DNA of 64,000 nt, taken from Nocardia brasiliensis ATCC 700358 (GTDB taxonomy: Bacteria; Actinomycetota; Actinomycetes; Mycobacteriales; Mycobacteriaceae). Each line of letters opens with the position of its first letter. The first letter of the stretch is position 1. A program made the translations under genes and the position numbers. A model generated the notes under the pieces. It was given only the letters and a program-made list of their open reading frames with translations, was not told the origin of the DNA and ran no database searches. Location of the stretch: the NCBI RefSeq assembly GCF_000250675.2, contig NC_018681.1:2046001-2110000 (forward strand), in the 5' to 3' direction. Below, one piece after another: positions 16,636-25,031 of this stretch.

Positions 16636-16673
16636 CGGGTCAGGGTCGCAAACCCTGGCCCGTTTTGTGTTTT
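16636..16673 (+). terminator. Rho-independent terminator between rpmA and obgE
   Basis: The stem (16636-16646 with 16652-16662, one G-T pair) with a short loop is followed by TTTTGTGTTTT. Confidence 0.85.
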
Positions 16674-16742
16674 CAGCAGGCCCCCGTGCGTTTCCAGCAC
16701 AGCCTCAGCCAACGACCAGTCCTGAAGGAGGATGATCGCCAC

Positions 16743-18197
16743 ATGTCCAAGTTCATCGACCGTGTCGTACTGCACGTGCGCGCAGGCAAGGGCGGACACG
16801 GGTGCGCTTCGGTGCTCCGCGAGAAGTTCATGCCGCTCGGCGGGCCCAACGGCGGCAACGGCGGCCACGGCGGGAACGTGATCCTCGAGGTCGATTCCAA
16901 CGTGCACACCCTGCTGGACTTCCACTTCCACCCGCACGCCAAGGCCGGCAACGGCAAGCCGGGCGAGGGTGGTAACCGCGACGGCAAGCAGGGCACCGAC
17001 CTGCTGCTCAAGGTGCCGGACGGCACCATGGTGCTCGACAACGAGGGCAAGGTCCTGATGGACCTCGTCGGCGCGGGCAACCGCTACATCGCGGCCCGCG
17101 GCGGCCGCGGCGGTCTCGGCAACGCCGCACTCGCCTCGAAGGCGCGCAAAGCCCCGGGCTTCGCGCTGCTCGGCGAGGACGGCGAGGAATGCGACCTCGT
17201 TCTCGAATTGAAGTCCGTCGCCGATGTCGGCCTGGTCGGCTTCCCGTCGGCGGGGAAGTCCTCGCTCGTGTCCGTGCTGTCGGCGGCCAAGCCGAAGATC
17301 GCGGACTACCCGTTCACCACCCTGGTGCCGAACCTCGGCGTGGTGCTCAGCGGGGACACCACCTTCACCGTCGCCGATGTGCCCGGCCTGATTCCCGGCG
17401 CGAGCGAAGGCCGTGGGCTCGGCCTCGACTTCCTGCGGCATCTGGAACGGTGCGCGGTACTCGCGCACGTCGTCGACTGCGCGACCCTCGAACCCGGCCG
17501 TGATCCGGTATCCGACGTGGACGCGCTCGAAGCCGAACTCGCTGCCTACAAACCGGCGCTCAGCGCCGACGCCGCCCTCGGCGACCTGGCCGATCGGCCG
17601 CGCGTGGTGATCCTGAACAAGATCGACGTCCCGGACGCCGCCGAGCTCGCCGAGATGGTCACCCCGGAGTTCACCGCGCGGGGCTGGCCGGTCTTCGAGA
17701 TCTCGGCGGTGAGCCGAGAAGGTCTGCGGCCCTTGACCTTCGCACTCGCCGATCTGGTGCTCCAGTATCGGGCGGCGCATCCGAAGGCGGCGCCCGCCCG
17801 GCCGGTGATCCGGCCGATCGCGGTCAACGAGACCGGGTTCAGCGTCATCGCCGATCCCGAGGAGCCGGGCGGTTTCATCGTGCGCGGCCCGCAGCCGGAA
17901 CGCTGGGTCAAGCAGACCCAGTTCGACAACGACGAGGCCGTCGGCTACCTCGCCGACCGGCTCGCCCGCCTCGGCGTGGAAGACGAACTGGTCAAGCAGG
18001 GCGCCGAGCCGGGTGCCCCGGTGACGATCGGCAACGTGACCTTCGAGTGGGAGCCGCAGATCTCGGCGGGCATCGACATGGTGCCCACCGGGCGCGGCAC
18101 GGATATCCGTCTGGAACAGGACAACCGGATCAGCGCCGCCGAACGCAAACACGCTTCTCGGGTGCGCCGCGGTCTGGTCAAGGACGACGAGGAGTAG
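16743..18197 (+). CDS. obgE: GTPase Obg (ribosome assembly)
   Basis: 484 residues. The glycine-rich Obg domain (about 1-158, GGPNGGNGGHGGNV) is followed by a G domain with G1 GFPSAGKSS, G3 DVPGLIPGA and G4 NKID, then an OCT domain near the C terminus. It binds 50S precursors and links ribosome assembly to growth state. The start is the ATG at 16743 after AAGGAGGATG. It stands in the conserved rplU-rpmA-obg-proB order. Confidence 0.97.
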   Translation: MSKFIDRVVLHVRAGKGGHGCASVLREKFMPLGGPNGGNGGHGGNVILEVDSNVHTLLDFHFHPHAKAGNGKPGEGGNRDGKQGTDLLLKVPDGTMVLDNEGKVLMDLVGAGNRYIAARGGRGGLGNAALASKARKAPGFALLGEDGEECDLVLELKSVADVGLVGFPSAGKSSLVSVLSAAKPKIADYPFTTLVPNLGVVLSGDTTFTVADVPGLIPGASEGRGLGLDFLRHLERCAVLAHVVDCATLEPGRDPVSDVDALEAELAAYKPALSADAALGDLADRPRVVILNKIDVPDAAELAEMVTPEFTARGWPVFEISAVSREGLRPLTFALADLVLQYRAAHPKAAPARPVIRPIAVNETGFSVIADPEEPGGFIVRGPQPERWVKQTQFDNDEAVGYLADRLARLGVEDELVKQGAEPGAPVTIGNVTFEWEPQISAGIDMVPTGRGTDIRLEQDNRISAAERKHASRVRRGLVKDDEE

Positions 18198-18249
18198 CGA
18201 CCGGTCCGGTGTCGGTGGATTCGATTGCGGCGCAGGGAGTTCGAGGGCT

Positions 18250-19386
18250 ATGACGGGGAATTCGGGTGTGACCGAGGTGGGTTCGGAGCTGAGCGAGGCG
18301 CGGCAGGCGATCGCGTCGGCGCGGCGGGTGGTCGTGAAGATCGGTTCGTCCGCGCTCACCAGTCTGGCAGGCGGGATCGACCTCGCGCGGCTCGACCGGC
18401 TCGCCGACGCGGTGGAGGCGCGGATGCGCGCGGGATCCGATGTGGTGGTGGTGTCCTCGGGCGCCATCGGCGCCGGTATCGCACCGCTCGGGCTCAGCAG
18501 CCGGCCGCGTGACCTCGCCACGAAACAGGCCGCGGCCAGCGTCGGCCAGCTCGCACTCGCGCACGCCTGGGGTACCTCGTTCGCGCGTTACGACCGCACG
18601 GTCGGCCAAGTTCTGCTCAGCGCAGACGATTTCGCGCGCCGCGAACACCACCGCAACGCACAGCGCACCCTGGACCGCCTGCGCTCGCTCGGCGCGATCG
18701 CCGTGGTGAACGAAAACGACACCGTCGCAACGGAAGAGATCCGTTTCGGCGACAACGACCGGCTCGCCGCCCTCGTCGCACACCTGGTCGGGGCCGACGC
18801 CCTGGTCCTGCTCTCCGACGTCGAAGGCCTCTACGACGGCGACCCGCGCAAGGGCGCCGCGAACTTCATCCCCGAGGTGCGCAGCAGTGCCGACCTGGAC
18901 GGGGTGATCGCGGGCAGCGGTGGCGCGCTCGGCACCGGCGGCATGGCGTCCAAGCTGTCCGCCGCCCGCTTGGCCGCGGACGCGGGCGTGCCGGTGCTGC
19001 TCGCCGCCGCGACCGCCGCGGACGTCGCGTTGACCGGCGGCACGGTCGGCACCGCGTTCGCCGCCCGCCCGGTGCGCCTGTCCGCCCGCAAGTTCTGGGT
19101 CCGGCACGCCGCCGACAGCCGCGGCGCGCTGCTCATCGATGACGGTGCGGCCCAAGCCGTCGTGGCCCGCCGCTCCCTCCTGGCCGCAGGCATCACCGGC
19201 CTGCGCGGCCGCTTCTACGGCGGCGACGTGGTCGACCTCGTCACCACCGAAGATCGCATCGTCGCCCGCGGCGTCGTGGCCTACGACAGCACCGAACTCA
19301 CCACCATGCTCGGCCACTCCACCGCCGAACTCCCGGAAACCATGCAACGCCCCGTAATCCACGCCGACGACCTCGTAAAGGTCTGA
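18250..19386 (+). CDS. proB: Glutamate 5-kinase
   Basis: 378 residues. This is the first enzyme of proline synthesis, phosphorylating glutamate. It has the amino-acid-kinase fold (VVVKIGSSAL near 27-36, VVVSSGAIGAG, NENDTVATEE, the GTGGMASK glycine loop) and a C-terminal PUA domain (about 280-370). Its partner proA lies 39.5 kb away at 58930. The sequence between them is the accessory region of this window. Confidence 0.97.
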   Translation: MTGNSGVTEVGSELSEARQAIASARRVVVKIGSSALTSLAGGIDLARLDRLADAVEARMRAGSDVVVVSSGAIGAGIAPLGLSSRPRDLATKQAAASVGQLALAHAWGTSFARYDRTVGQVLLSADDFARREHHRNAQRTLDRLRSLGAIAVVNENDTVATEEIRFGDNDRLAALVAHLVGADALVLLSDVEGLYDGDPRKGAANFIPEVRSSADLDGVIAGSGGALGTGGMASKLSAARLAADAGVPVLLAAATAADVALTGGTVGTAFAARPVRLSARKFWVRHAADSRGALLIDDGAAQAVVARRSLLAAGITGLRGRFYGGDVVDLVTTEDRIVARGVVAYDSTELTTMLGHSTAELPETMQRPVIHADDLVKV

Positions 19387-19862
19387 GCCGCCCCGGCATC
19401 GCGTCGCGAACCGATCCCACTCCGCGTGGCCCGGCTCCGCCTTTCGGGTCACTGTGCGCGGCGTGGTTCCGTGTTCGGATGACTGTGCGCGGCGGTGCTC
19501 GGGTGACTGTGCACGGCGTGATTCTGCGACTCGGAGGCGCGGTCGTGCCCTGCTCTTGCGGTTCGGCGTCCTGCCCGGCGTGCGCCGGTACCGCGACCGC
19601 TGTCCGCTCGGCCCATCGTGCGCTCCGCTGACGTGAAAACCGTTGCTGTGCCCAAGATCTGGGCGAGAGCGGACCTCGCTGTCTCCGCCCGCCGCCGCAC
19701 TTCGTGGGGCCTTCGCGCCCCTTCTGCGCTGCCGCACCCGTTGCGGCAGGCAGGCTGTTCGACCGGGCCGCCGTGGACGCGCGCTCGCCGATCGAGGTCG
19801 ACACCGACTCGATGGCGGCACCTGGGCCGTTGGGATATGCGGCGGCCCAGGTGGATTGGGCG
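19387..19862. other. Non-coding junction after proB with short repeats
   Basis: This 476-bp stretch has no supported gene. At 19446-19525 there are three imperfect copies of a unit around GTGACTGTGCGCGGCGTG. The rest is GC-rich sequence with open frames that look like shadows; one plus-strand frame (about 19704-19900) has a slightly protein-like composition but no start, family or conserved context. This is where the conserved core order breaks and the accessory region begins. Confidence 0.6.
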
Positions 19863-20954
19863 CTACTTCTGGGACGGGACCACGCCGGGTTGGTTGGTGG
19901 TCGACGGGGGTTGTTGTTCGTCTTCCGAGGGGATGGGGCCGGTGACGCCCGGTTGGCCGCCCGGGTCGGGGAGGGGGGCCGGGGGTTGGCCGGGGGGCGG
20001 GGGTGGCGGCGCTTGCTGGCTCGGTGGAGCGGGCGGCGGGGCGTCGCGGGTCGGCGGGGCCGGCGGCTCATGGGTAGGCGGCGGGGGCGGTGGTGCCTGG
20101 GTGGTGGGTGGCGGCGGAGGCGCTTGCTGTGTTGTCGGTGGCGGCGCCTGGGTGGTGGGCGGCGCGTCCTGGGTCGGCGGAGCCTGCGTAGTCGGCGGAG
20201 CCGGTGTGGGGGAGGGCGATTGGGTGGTCGGCGGCGCGGGCGTCGGCGATGGCGTCGAAGGGCCTTGTGGCGCTTGCGATTCGGGAGACGGGCCCTGCGG
20301 TTGACCGTTCGGCGCGGACGGGTAACTGTCCTGCGGCGTCGACGGCTGCTCGTCCTGCGGGAAGTACTGGGGCGCCTGGCGTTGTTTCGGTGGCGGCGGC
20401 GCCGACTGGATACCGGGCAGCTGCGGCGGACCAGGAAGCGCCGGAACAGCTTTGCCCGCCGTGCTGTACGCCGGTTTGTACACCATGTTCATGGCCAGCA
20501 CCGCTTCTTGGCGCAGTGCCTCCTCCGCCATCTGCGCGTCGATGACGTGCGCGGCTTCCAGGAGTTTGGCGACGGCCCCGATCGGCCCGGAGCCACCGGG
20601 CGGCGCGACGGCGATCTTGACCGCCTCGGCGGCCGCGGCCACCCCGCCGAGGCGGGCGCCGACCTGCCCCATGATCGCGGCGAGTTCGTCCACCGACGCG
20701 GCGAAGCTGCGGGTGCTGGCGAACGCGGCGTCGGCCGCGGCGCCTTGCCACTCCATCGAATTCATCACCCGGTCGGTGCTGGTCCGGGTGAGCGGGAAGG
20801 AGGTGCTGAGCGTGCCCGCCACCTCCAGCCACGCGACCGACGCGCGCAGCACCTCGGCGGCGTCGATCTGCTGGGCTTTGGCGTAGATCTCTTCGTGCCG
20901 CATCGACTCGAAGTGCTCCATCGAGCTGATGTAGTCGGGGTCGACGCCGGTCAT
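19863..20954 (-). CDS. PPE-like ESX-type secretion substrate with proline-rich tail
   Basis: 363 residues. The N-terminal 170 residues are alpha-helical with a WXG-type turn (SMEWQGAAADAA near residue 67), as in PPE/WXG100-superfamily substrates of type VII secretion. From about residue 178 the protein is almost entirely Pro/Gln/Thr (PPTTQAPP repeats), a likely extended surface or periplasmic tail. It overlaps the upstream small gene by four bases. No signal peptide is present, as expected for ESX substrates. Assignment rests on fold pattern and the EspG-like neighbour; the first residues are not a canonical PPE motif. Confidence 0.7.
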   Translation of the reverse strand: MTGVDPDYISSMEHFESMRHEEIYAKAQQIDAAEVLRASVAWLEVAGTLSTSFPLTRTSTDRVMNSMEWQGAAADAAFASTRSFAASVDELAAIMGQVGARLGGVAAAAEAVKIAVAPPGGSGPIGAVAKLLEAAHVIDAQMAEEALRQEAVLAMNMVYKPAYSTAGKAVPALPGPPQLPGIQSAPPPPKQRQAPQYFPQDEQPSTPQDSYPSAPNGQPQGPSPESQAPQGPSTPSPTPAPPTTQSPSPTPAPPTTQAPPTQDAPPTTQAPPPTTQQAPPPPPTTQAPPPPPPTHEPPAPPTRDAPPPAPPSQQAPPPPPPGQPPAPLPDPGGQPGVTGPIPSEDEQQPPSTTNQPGVVPSQK

Positions 20955-21325
20955 CGCGGCACCCGGGAGGCGACGGCGCGCAGTGCGGCGGCGTTGGCGG
21001 CATCGGCTTCTTCGAGTAGTCCGCCGCTGATCAAGAACGCTTCTTTCATCCGATACGCGGCTTCGATGTAGTGATCGAGCAACGCCGCGGCATCCCGTGC
21101 TTTGTGATTGAAGCCGGCCTGTAACTGCTGGGCGGAGACGAATCCGCCGAATCCGCCGAGTTCAGCGGCGGATTCGAGGCGCTGCTGCAGGTAGCTCAGC
21201 CGTTCGGCCTGCCGTTCGTACATCTCCGCGCATTGCCGCGCCGCAGCCGGATCGAACTGGACTGTTCCTGCCTGGGCCGCCTGCTTGAACCGGGTGATAT
21301 CGGCTCGGCTGGTCTCGATCGTCAT
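20951..21325 (-). CDS. Small helical protein, probable partner of the PPE-like substrate
   Basis: 124 residues, predicted all helical with a helix-turn-helix hairpin (Q and E rich, turn around GGFGGF). The size and position suit a PE- or WXG100-like partner. No PE motif or clear WXG is present (the nearest turn is GGF), so this is inference from context. It is coupled to the PPE-like gene by ATGA overlap and lies 92 bp downstream of the EspG-like gene. Confidence 0.6.
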   Translation of the reverse strand: MTIETSRADITRFKQAAQAGTVQFDPAAARQCAEMYERQAERLSYLQQRLESAAELGGFGGFVSAQQLQAGFNHKARDAAALLDHYIEAAYRMKEAFLISGGLLEEADAANAAALRAVASRVPR

Positions 21326-21417
21326 CGCACACCCCTGAGATGGTCGGTCCGCCCCAGACTATCCCGAAGCCGAGTATCCGGTCAGCACTGGTCGGCGCTC
21401 GGCCGGACCGACGAGCC

Positions 21418-22134
21418 TCACGGCTGAATGCGTTTCTGCAATTGTGCGGCGATCTGCTCGGCCGAGGCGGGCGTGATGTGGACTTCCTTGCCCGCCCTGA
21501 TCAGGTACCGCCCGTCGCCTTTGACGTCGATCCAGGTGTAGTGGATGGCCGGCGCGGGTGTGGGCTGGTCGAGGTGGGACTCGATCCGAATGTGGCCCTC
21601 CGCGGAGTGCGGCTTCAACAGCAGTTTGCGGATGCGCGGCGCGGTGGGGCGCTGGGCGACCACCACTTCCTCGTCGCGGACCGCCTCGGTGGGCGCGACG
21701 CGGGCGGGTTCGTGTCCCGGCGGGGCGGTGGGCAGCAGACCGGCGATCCGGGCCCCCAGCTTGCCGCTGTGCCCGATGGTGAGGCGGACCCGGCCACCGA
21801 ACTCCGGGGTCGAGCCCGGCTCCTGCAGGGCGAGTACAGCGCGGTCGTAGATGGCCGCGGCGAGCAGCCGCAGCTCGCTGCCCGGCGTGTGCGCCCCGCC
21901 GATCGCCACGATCCGGGTCTGCGGTGCCGCCAGGATGCGCAGACAGGCGCTCAGGTCCGGGTCGGCGCGCAGCGGGAGCCGCTCGTCGAGGGTCGCGCGC
22001 AGGCGGTCGGCCTCGTCCTCGGTGCGCGGGGTCGCCAGGATCCGCAACGGATACGGGTGCCGATCGAGCTCGGTTTCCCGCCAGACGTGGGCGAACTCGT
22101 CCGGAGTGAACGTCCAACTCACCGCCCGAATCAC
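21418..22134 (-). CDS. EspG-family ESX secretion-associated chaperone
   Basis: 238 residues. The start WTFTPDEFAHVWRETELDRHPYPL is the characteristic N terminus of EspG proteins, cytosolic chaperones that bind PE-PPE type pairs and deliver them to the ESX machine. The C-terminal half contains the YTWIDVKGDGRYL strand and a final helix. It is the first gene of the three-gene cassette (EspG-like, small protein, PPE-like); no EccB/C/D/E or MycP genes are in the window. Confidence 0.82.
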   Translation of the reverse strand: MIRAVSWTFTPDEFAHVWRETELDRHPYPLRILATPRTEDEADRLRATLDERLPLRADPDLSACLRILAAPQTRIVAIGGAHTPGSELRLLAAAIYDRAVLALQEPGSTPEFGGRVRLTIGHSGKLGARIAGLLPTAPPGHEPARVAPTEAVRDEEVVVAQRPTAPRIRKLLLKPHSAEGHIRIESHLDQPTPAPAIHYTWIDVKGDGRYLIRAGKEVHITPASAEQIAAQLQKRIQP

Positions 22135-22206
22135 ATCCTCACCGAACCCACCGACGCTGCTCGTAGCCTAGCGGTCGCGGTGCGGTCGGCGCACCGAGCA
22201 CCTAGG

Positions 22207-22266
22207 ATTGTGGGCTAACAATGCGGTGATTTCTCGGATATATCCAAACAACCCCTATTTGTTTTG
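22207..22266 (+). promoter_or_regulatory. AT-rich promoter/operator region ahead of the eight-gene operon
   Basis: The region is AT-rich against a GC-rich background. It holds inverted repeats ATTGT/ACAAT (22207-22211 with 22218-22222) and AAACAA/TTGTTT (22246-22251 with 22259-22264), plus a -10-like TATATC (22239-22244) 17 bp after TAACAA. The exact promoter is uncertain. An operator is plausible because the operon encodes an AfsA-like enzyme, and such signals often act through a receptor repressor, but no receptor gene is adjacent. Confidence 0.4.
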
Positions 22267-22331
22267 CTCGGCTAGCCCGTGTCGCAGCGCCTTGCTGCGG
22301 TGCGCTGACCCAGGGGTGACGGGAGGAATCC

Positions 22332-25031
22332 GTGCACGTGCTTGGACCATGGACCGATACCGCGACGATCGCCGAGCTCGGCGGCGGCAAAGCGCGGGGC
22401 CTGCATAGCCTGGGGCAGTGCGGGTTTCGAGTCCCGGACTGGACCGTGCTCGGTACCGACGTCTTCGCGCGGTTCCTCGCCGGGAGCGCGCTGGCTCAGA
22501 CAGCGGACACAATCGTTTCACTCGACGATCTCGACGCCGCGCTCACCGTCGCGGCCACATTCCGGGCCGAAATCGCCGCGAAACCGTTGCCGCCGGATAT
22601 CGGTGAACTGGTCGCCGACGCTTATCGGCGGCTCGGTAGCGGGGCGATTGCGGTGCGCTCGTCGGTGGTCGCCGAGGACGGCCCGGATCACTCGTACGCG
22701 GGCCAGTTCGATTCGTTTCTGAACGTCAACGGCCTGGACGCGGTGCTGGACCGGGTCCGCGACTGCTGGGCGTCGGCCTTCTCGGAGCGGTCGCTGCGCT
22801 ACGCGTTCGCGAACCAGCGCCCGCCCGCCGCCGGTGTCGCGGTGGTACTGCAACGGCTGGTCGCCGCGCGGGCCAGCGGCGTCCTGTTCACCGCGAACCC
22901 GATCAGCGGCGCCCGGGACGAGCTGGTGCTCAGCGCGGTCTACGGACTCGGCGAGGGGCTGGTGTCCGGTGCGGTGGACGCCGACTCCGTGGTGATCGAC
23001 AAGAGTTCGGGCACGGTGCTGGAGACGGTGCTGGGCGAGAAGGACCAGTCCTACACAGTCTCTGCCGATCAGGGTTACACGATCGATCCGGTCGAGCCGG
23101 CTCGACGCGAACAGTCCGCGCTCACGGCGGCCGAGATCGCCGAGATCGCCGAACTGGGCGCGAAATTGGAGGTCGAATTCGGCGCGCCGCAGGACGTGGA
23201 ATGGGCGATCGACGGCGCGGGCCTCTGGTTCCTGCAGGCACGCCCCATCACGACGGCGCTGGCGAGTGCGCCACCCGGCGCGGTGTTGCGGGGCGCGGGC
23301 GAGGTGGTGCCCGACGGTGAGCGCCGAATCTGGGACAACTCCAACATCATCGAGAGTTTCAGCGGTATCACCTCGCCGCTCACCTACACCACCGCCGCCG
23401 ATATCTACGGCCGGGTCTACCACGGTTACGCGCGCTCGCTGCGCGTGCCGAGCGCGCAGGTGCGCCAGACCGAACAGTGGACTCCGGTGCTGCTCGGCTA
23501 CTTTCACGGCCGGGTGTACTACAACCTGCTGCACTGGTATCGGATGGTCGGCATCGCGCCGGGCTATCCGCTGAACCGCAAGGTGCTCGAGGCCGCGCTC
23601 GGGGTGGCCGAGCCGCTGCCCGACGATGTCGCGAAGACGTTGCGGCCGTTCACCTTCGGCAATCCGCTGGCCCGGTTGCGGTCGCGGACCGTGACCACGG
23701 TGACCTACCTGCGCCGGCTGTTCGGCATCGACGAACTGGTCGAGCAGTTCATGACGGACTTCTACCGCGTCTACGACGAATACGACGCGATCGACTACAC
23801 CGCGCTCTCCGGTGCCGAAGCCTATGCGGCCTACCGGAAGGTGGACCGCGATCTGGTCGAGCGCTGGGGACCGCTGATGGTGCTCGACGCCATCCTGCTG
23901 ACCTGTACCGGCTTGATGTTCCTGCTCACCAAGCTGTTCCTGCCGAAGGCCCCGGAGTGGTTCCTGTACGCGGTGGTCGGTCCCGGTGCCGACGTCGAGT
24001 CCGCGGAACCGGCCCGCGCGATGAAGGCCCTGGCGGATGCGGCCAGGATCGACCCGGAATTGACCGCCCTGGTGAATTCGACTGAGCCGGAACAGATCTA
24101 CCCCGCACTGGCGCAGCATCCCGACTTCCGGGCGAAGGTCGATGCCTATATCGATCGATACGGATACCGCAGCCTGGACGAGCTGAAGCTGGAAACGCCG
24201 GACCTGCGCGAAGATCCGGCGAGCCTGTTCATCATGTTGCGCAGCGCCCTGCCCGACGCGCCGCTCGGGCACCGCGACGAAGCCGAGGAGTACCTGGACG
24301 CCCATCTGCGCGGTTTCCGCCGCCGGATCTATGAACGGTTGCGCGGCAAGGTATCTCGTTGCGCAGCGCATCGCGAACGGTTGCGGTTCTGCCGGACCCG
24401 CGCGTTCGGCATGGTCAAGCGGATGATCCGGGCGATGGGTCGGGATCTGGCCGGCCGCGGTGTGATCGACGAGTTCGCCGACGTGTTCTACTTGACCGTG
24501 CAGGAGTTGCGCGGCTGCTATGACGGCGCCGATACCGCCTCGATGCGTGAGCTCGTCGCCGCCCGGAAGGCACAGCGCGCCAAGGACGCCGGTCTGGTGG
24601 CGCCGGATCGGTTCGTCACGGTCGGTTCGGCGTTCGGCCGGGCCGAACTCGCGCAACAGGGTTGGGTGCCGGTCACCGACACCCCGGCGGCCGAGGCGGG
24701 GACTGTGCTGGCGGGCACGCCGTCGGCCTCGGGCCTCGTGGACGGTGCCGCGGTGGTCGTGGACGAGCCGCGCGACGTCGCGGGTGGCATCCTGGTGGCC
24801 TATCGAACCGATCCCGGTTGGGTGGCCGCGCTGCCTTCGGCGGCGGCGCTCGTCATCGAGCGCGGCAGCCCGCTCACCCATGTGGCGATCGTGGCGCGGG
24901 AACTGGGCGTGCCCACGGTGGTCCAGGTCAAAGACGTCACCAAAGTGATACGGACCGGTATGCGGATCCGGGTCGATGGCACCAATGGCACCGTTACCGT
25001 GCTGGCCGAAGGAGATGACCACGATGCGTGA
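22332..25031 (+). CDS. PEP-synthase/pyruvate-phosphate-dikinase-like phosphotransferase
   Basis: 899 residues, GTG start after GGGAGGA. The N-terminal ATP-grasp PEP/pyruvate-binding domain (about 1-310) has AVRSSVVAEDGPDHSYAGQFD. A long middle domain (about 330-780) follows, then the phosphohistidine swivel domain with H850 in GSPLTHVAIVARELG. This organisation matches PEP synthases and the rifampin-phosphotransferase branch, which transfer the beta phosphate of ATP through the histidine to an acceptor. The lack of a typical PEP C-terminal barrel favours a phosphotransferase on another substrate. It is the first gene of the operon; it overlaps the next by eight bases. Confidence 0.8.
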   Translation: MHVLGPWTDTATIAELGGGKARGLHSLGQCGFRVPDWTVLGTDVFARFLAGSALAQTADTIVSLDDLDAALTVAATFRAEIAAKPLPPDIGELVADAYRRLGSGAIAVRSSVVAEDGPDHSYAGQFDSFLNVNGLDAVLDRVRDCWASAFSERSLRYAFANQRPPAAGVAVVLQRLVAARASGVLFTANPISGARDELVLSAVYGLGEGLVSGAVDADSVVIDKSSGTVLETVLGEKDQSYTVSADQGYTIDPVEPARREQSALTAAEIAEIAELGAKLEVEFGAPQDVEWAIDGAGLWFLQARPITTALASAPPGAVLRGAGEVVPDGERRIWDNSNIIESFSGITSPLTYTTAADIYGRVYHGYARSLRVPSAQVRQTEQWTPVLLGYFHGRVYYNLLHWYRMVGIAPGYPLNRKVLEAALGVAEPLPDDVAKTLRPFTFGNPLARLRSRTVTTVTYLRRLFGIDELVEQFMTDFYRVYDEYDAIDYTALSGAEAYAAYRKVDRDLVERWGPLMVLDAILLTCTGLMFLLTKLFLPKAPEWFLYAVVGPGADVESAEPARAMKALADAARIDPELTALVNSTEPEQIYPALAQHPDFRAKVDAYIDRYGYRSLDELKLETPDLREDPASLFIMLRSALPDAPLGHRDEAEEYLDAHLRGFRRRIYERLRGKVSRCAAHRERLRFCRTRAFGMVKRMIRAMGRDLAGRGVIDEFADVFYLTVQELRGCYDGADTASMRELVAARKAQRAKDAGLVAPDRFVTVGSAFGRAELAQQGWVPVTDTPAAEAGTVLAGTPSASGLVDGAAVVVDEPRDVAGGILVAYRTDPGWVAALPSAAALVIERGSPLTHVAIVARELGVPTVVQVKDVTKVIRTGMRIRVDGTNGTVTVLAEGDDHDA

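Noticed and set aside
19704..19900. Protein-like plus-strand stretch upstream of the PPE-like gene end
   Set aside because: Too short, no start or family, and it runs straight into the complement of the PPE-like gene; kept only as an unassigned note.
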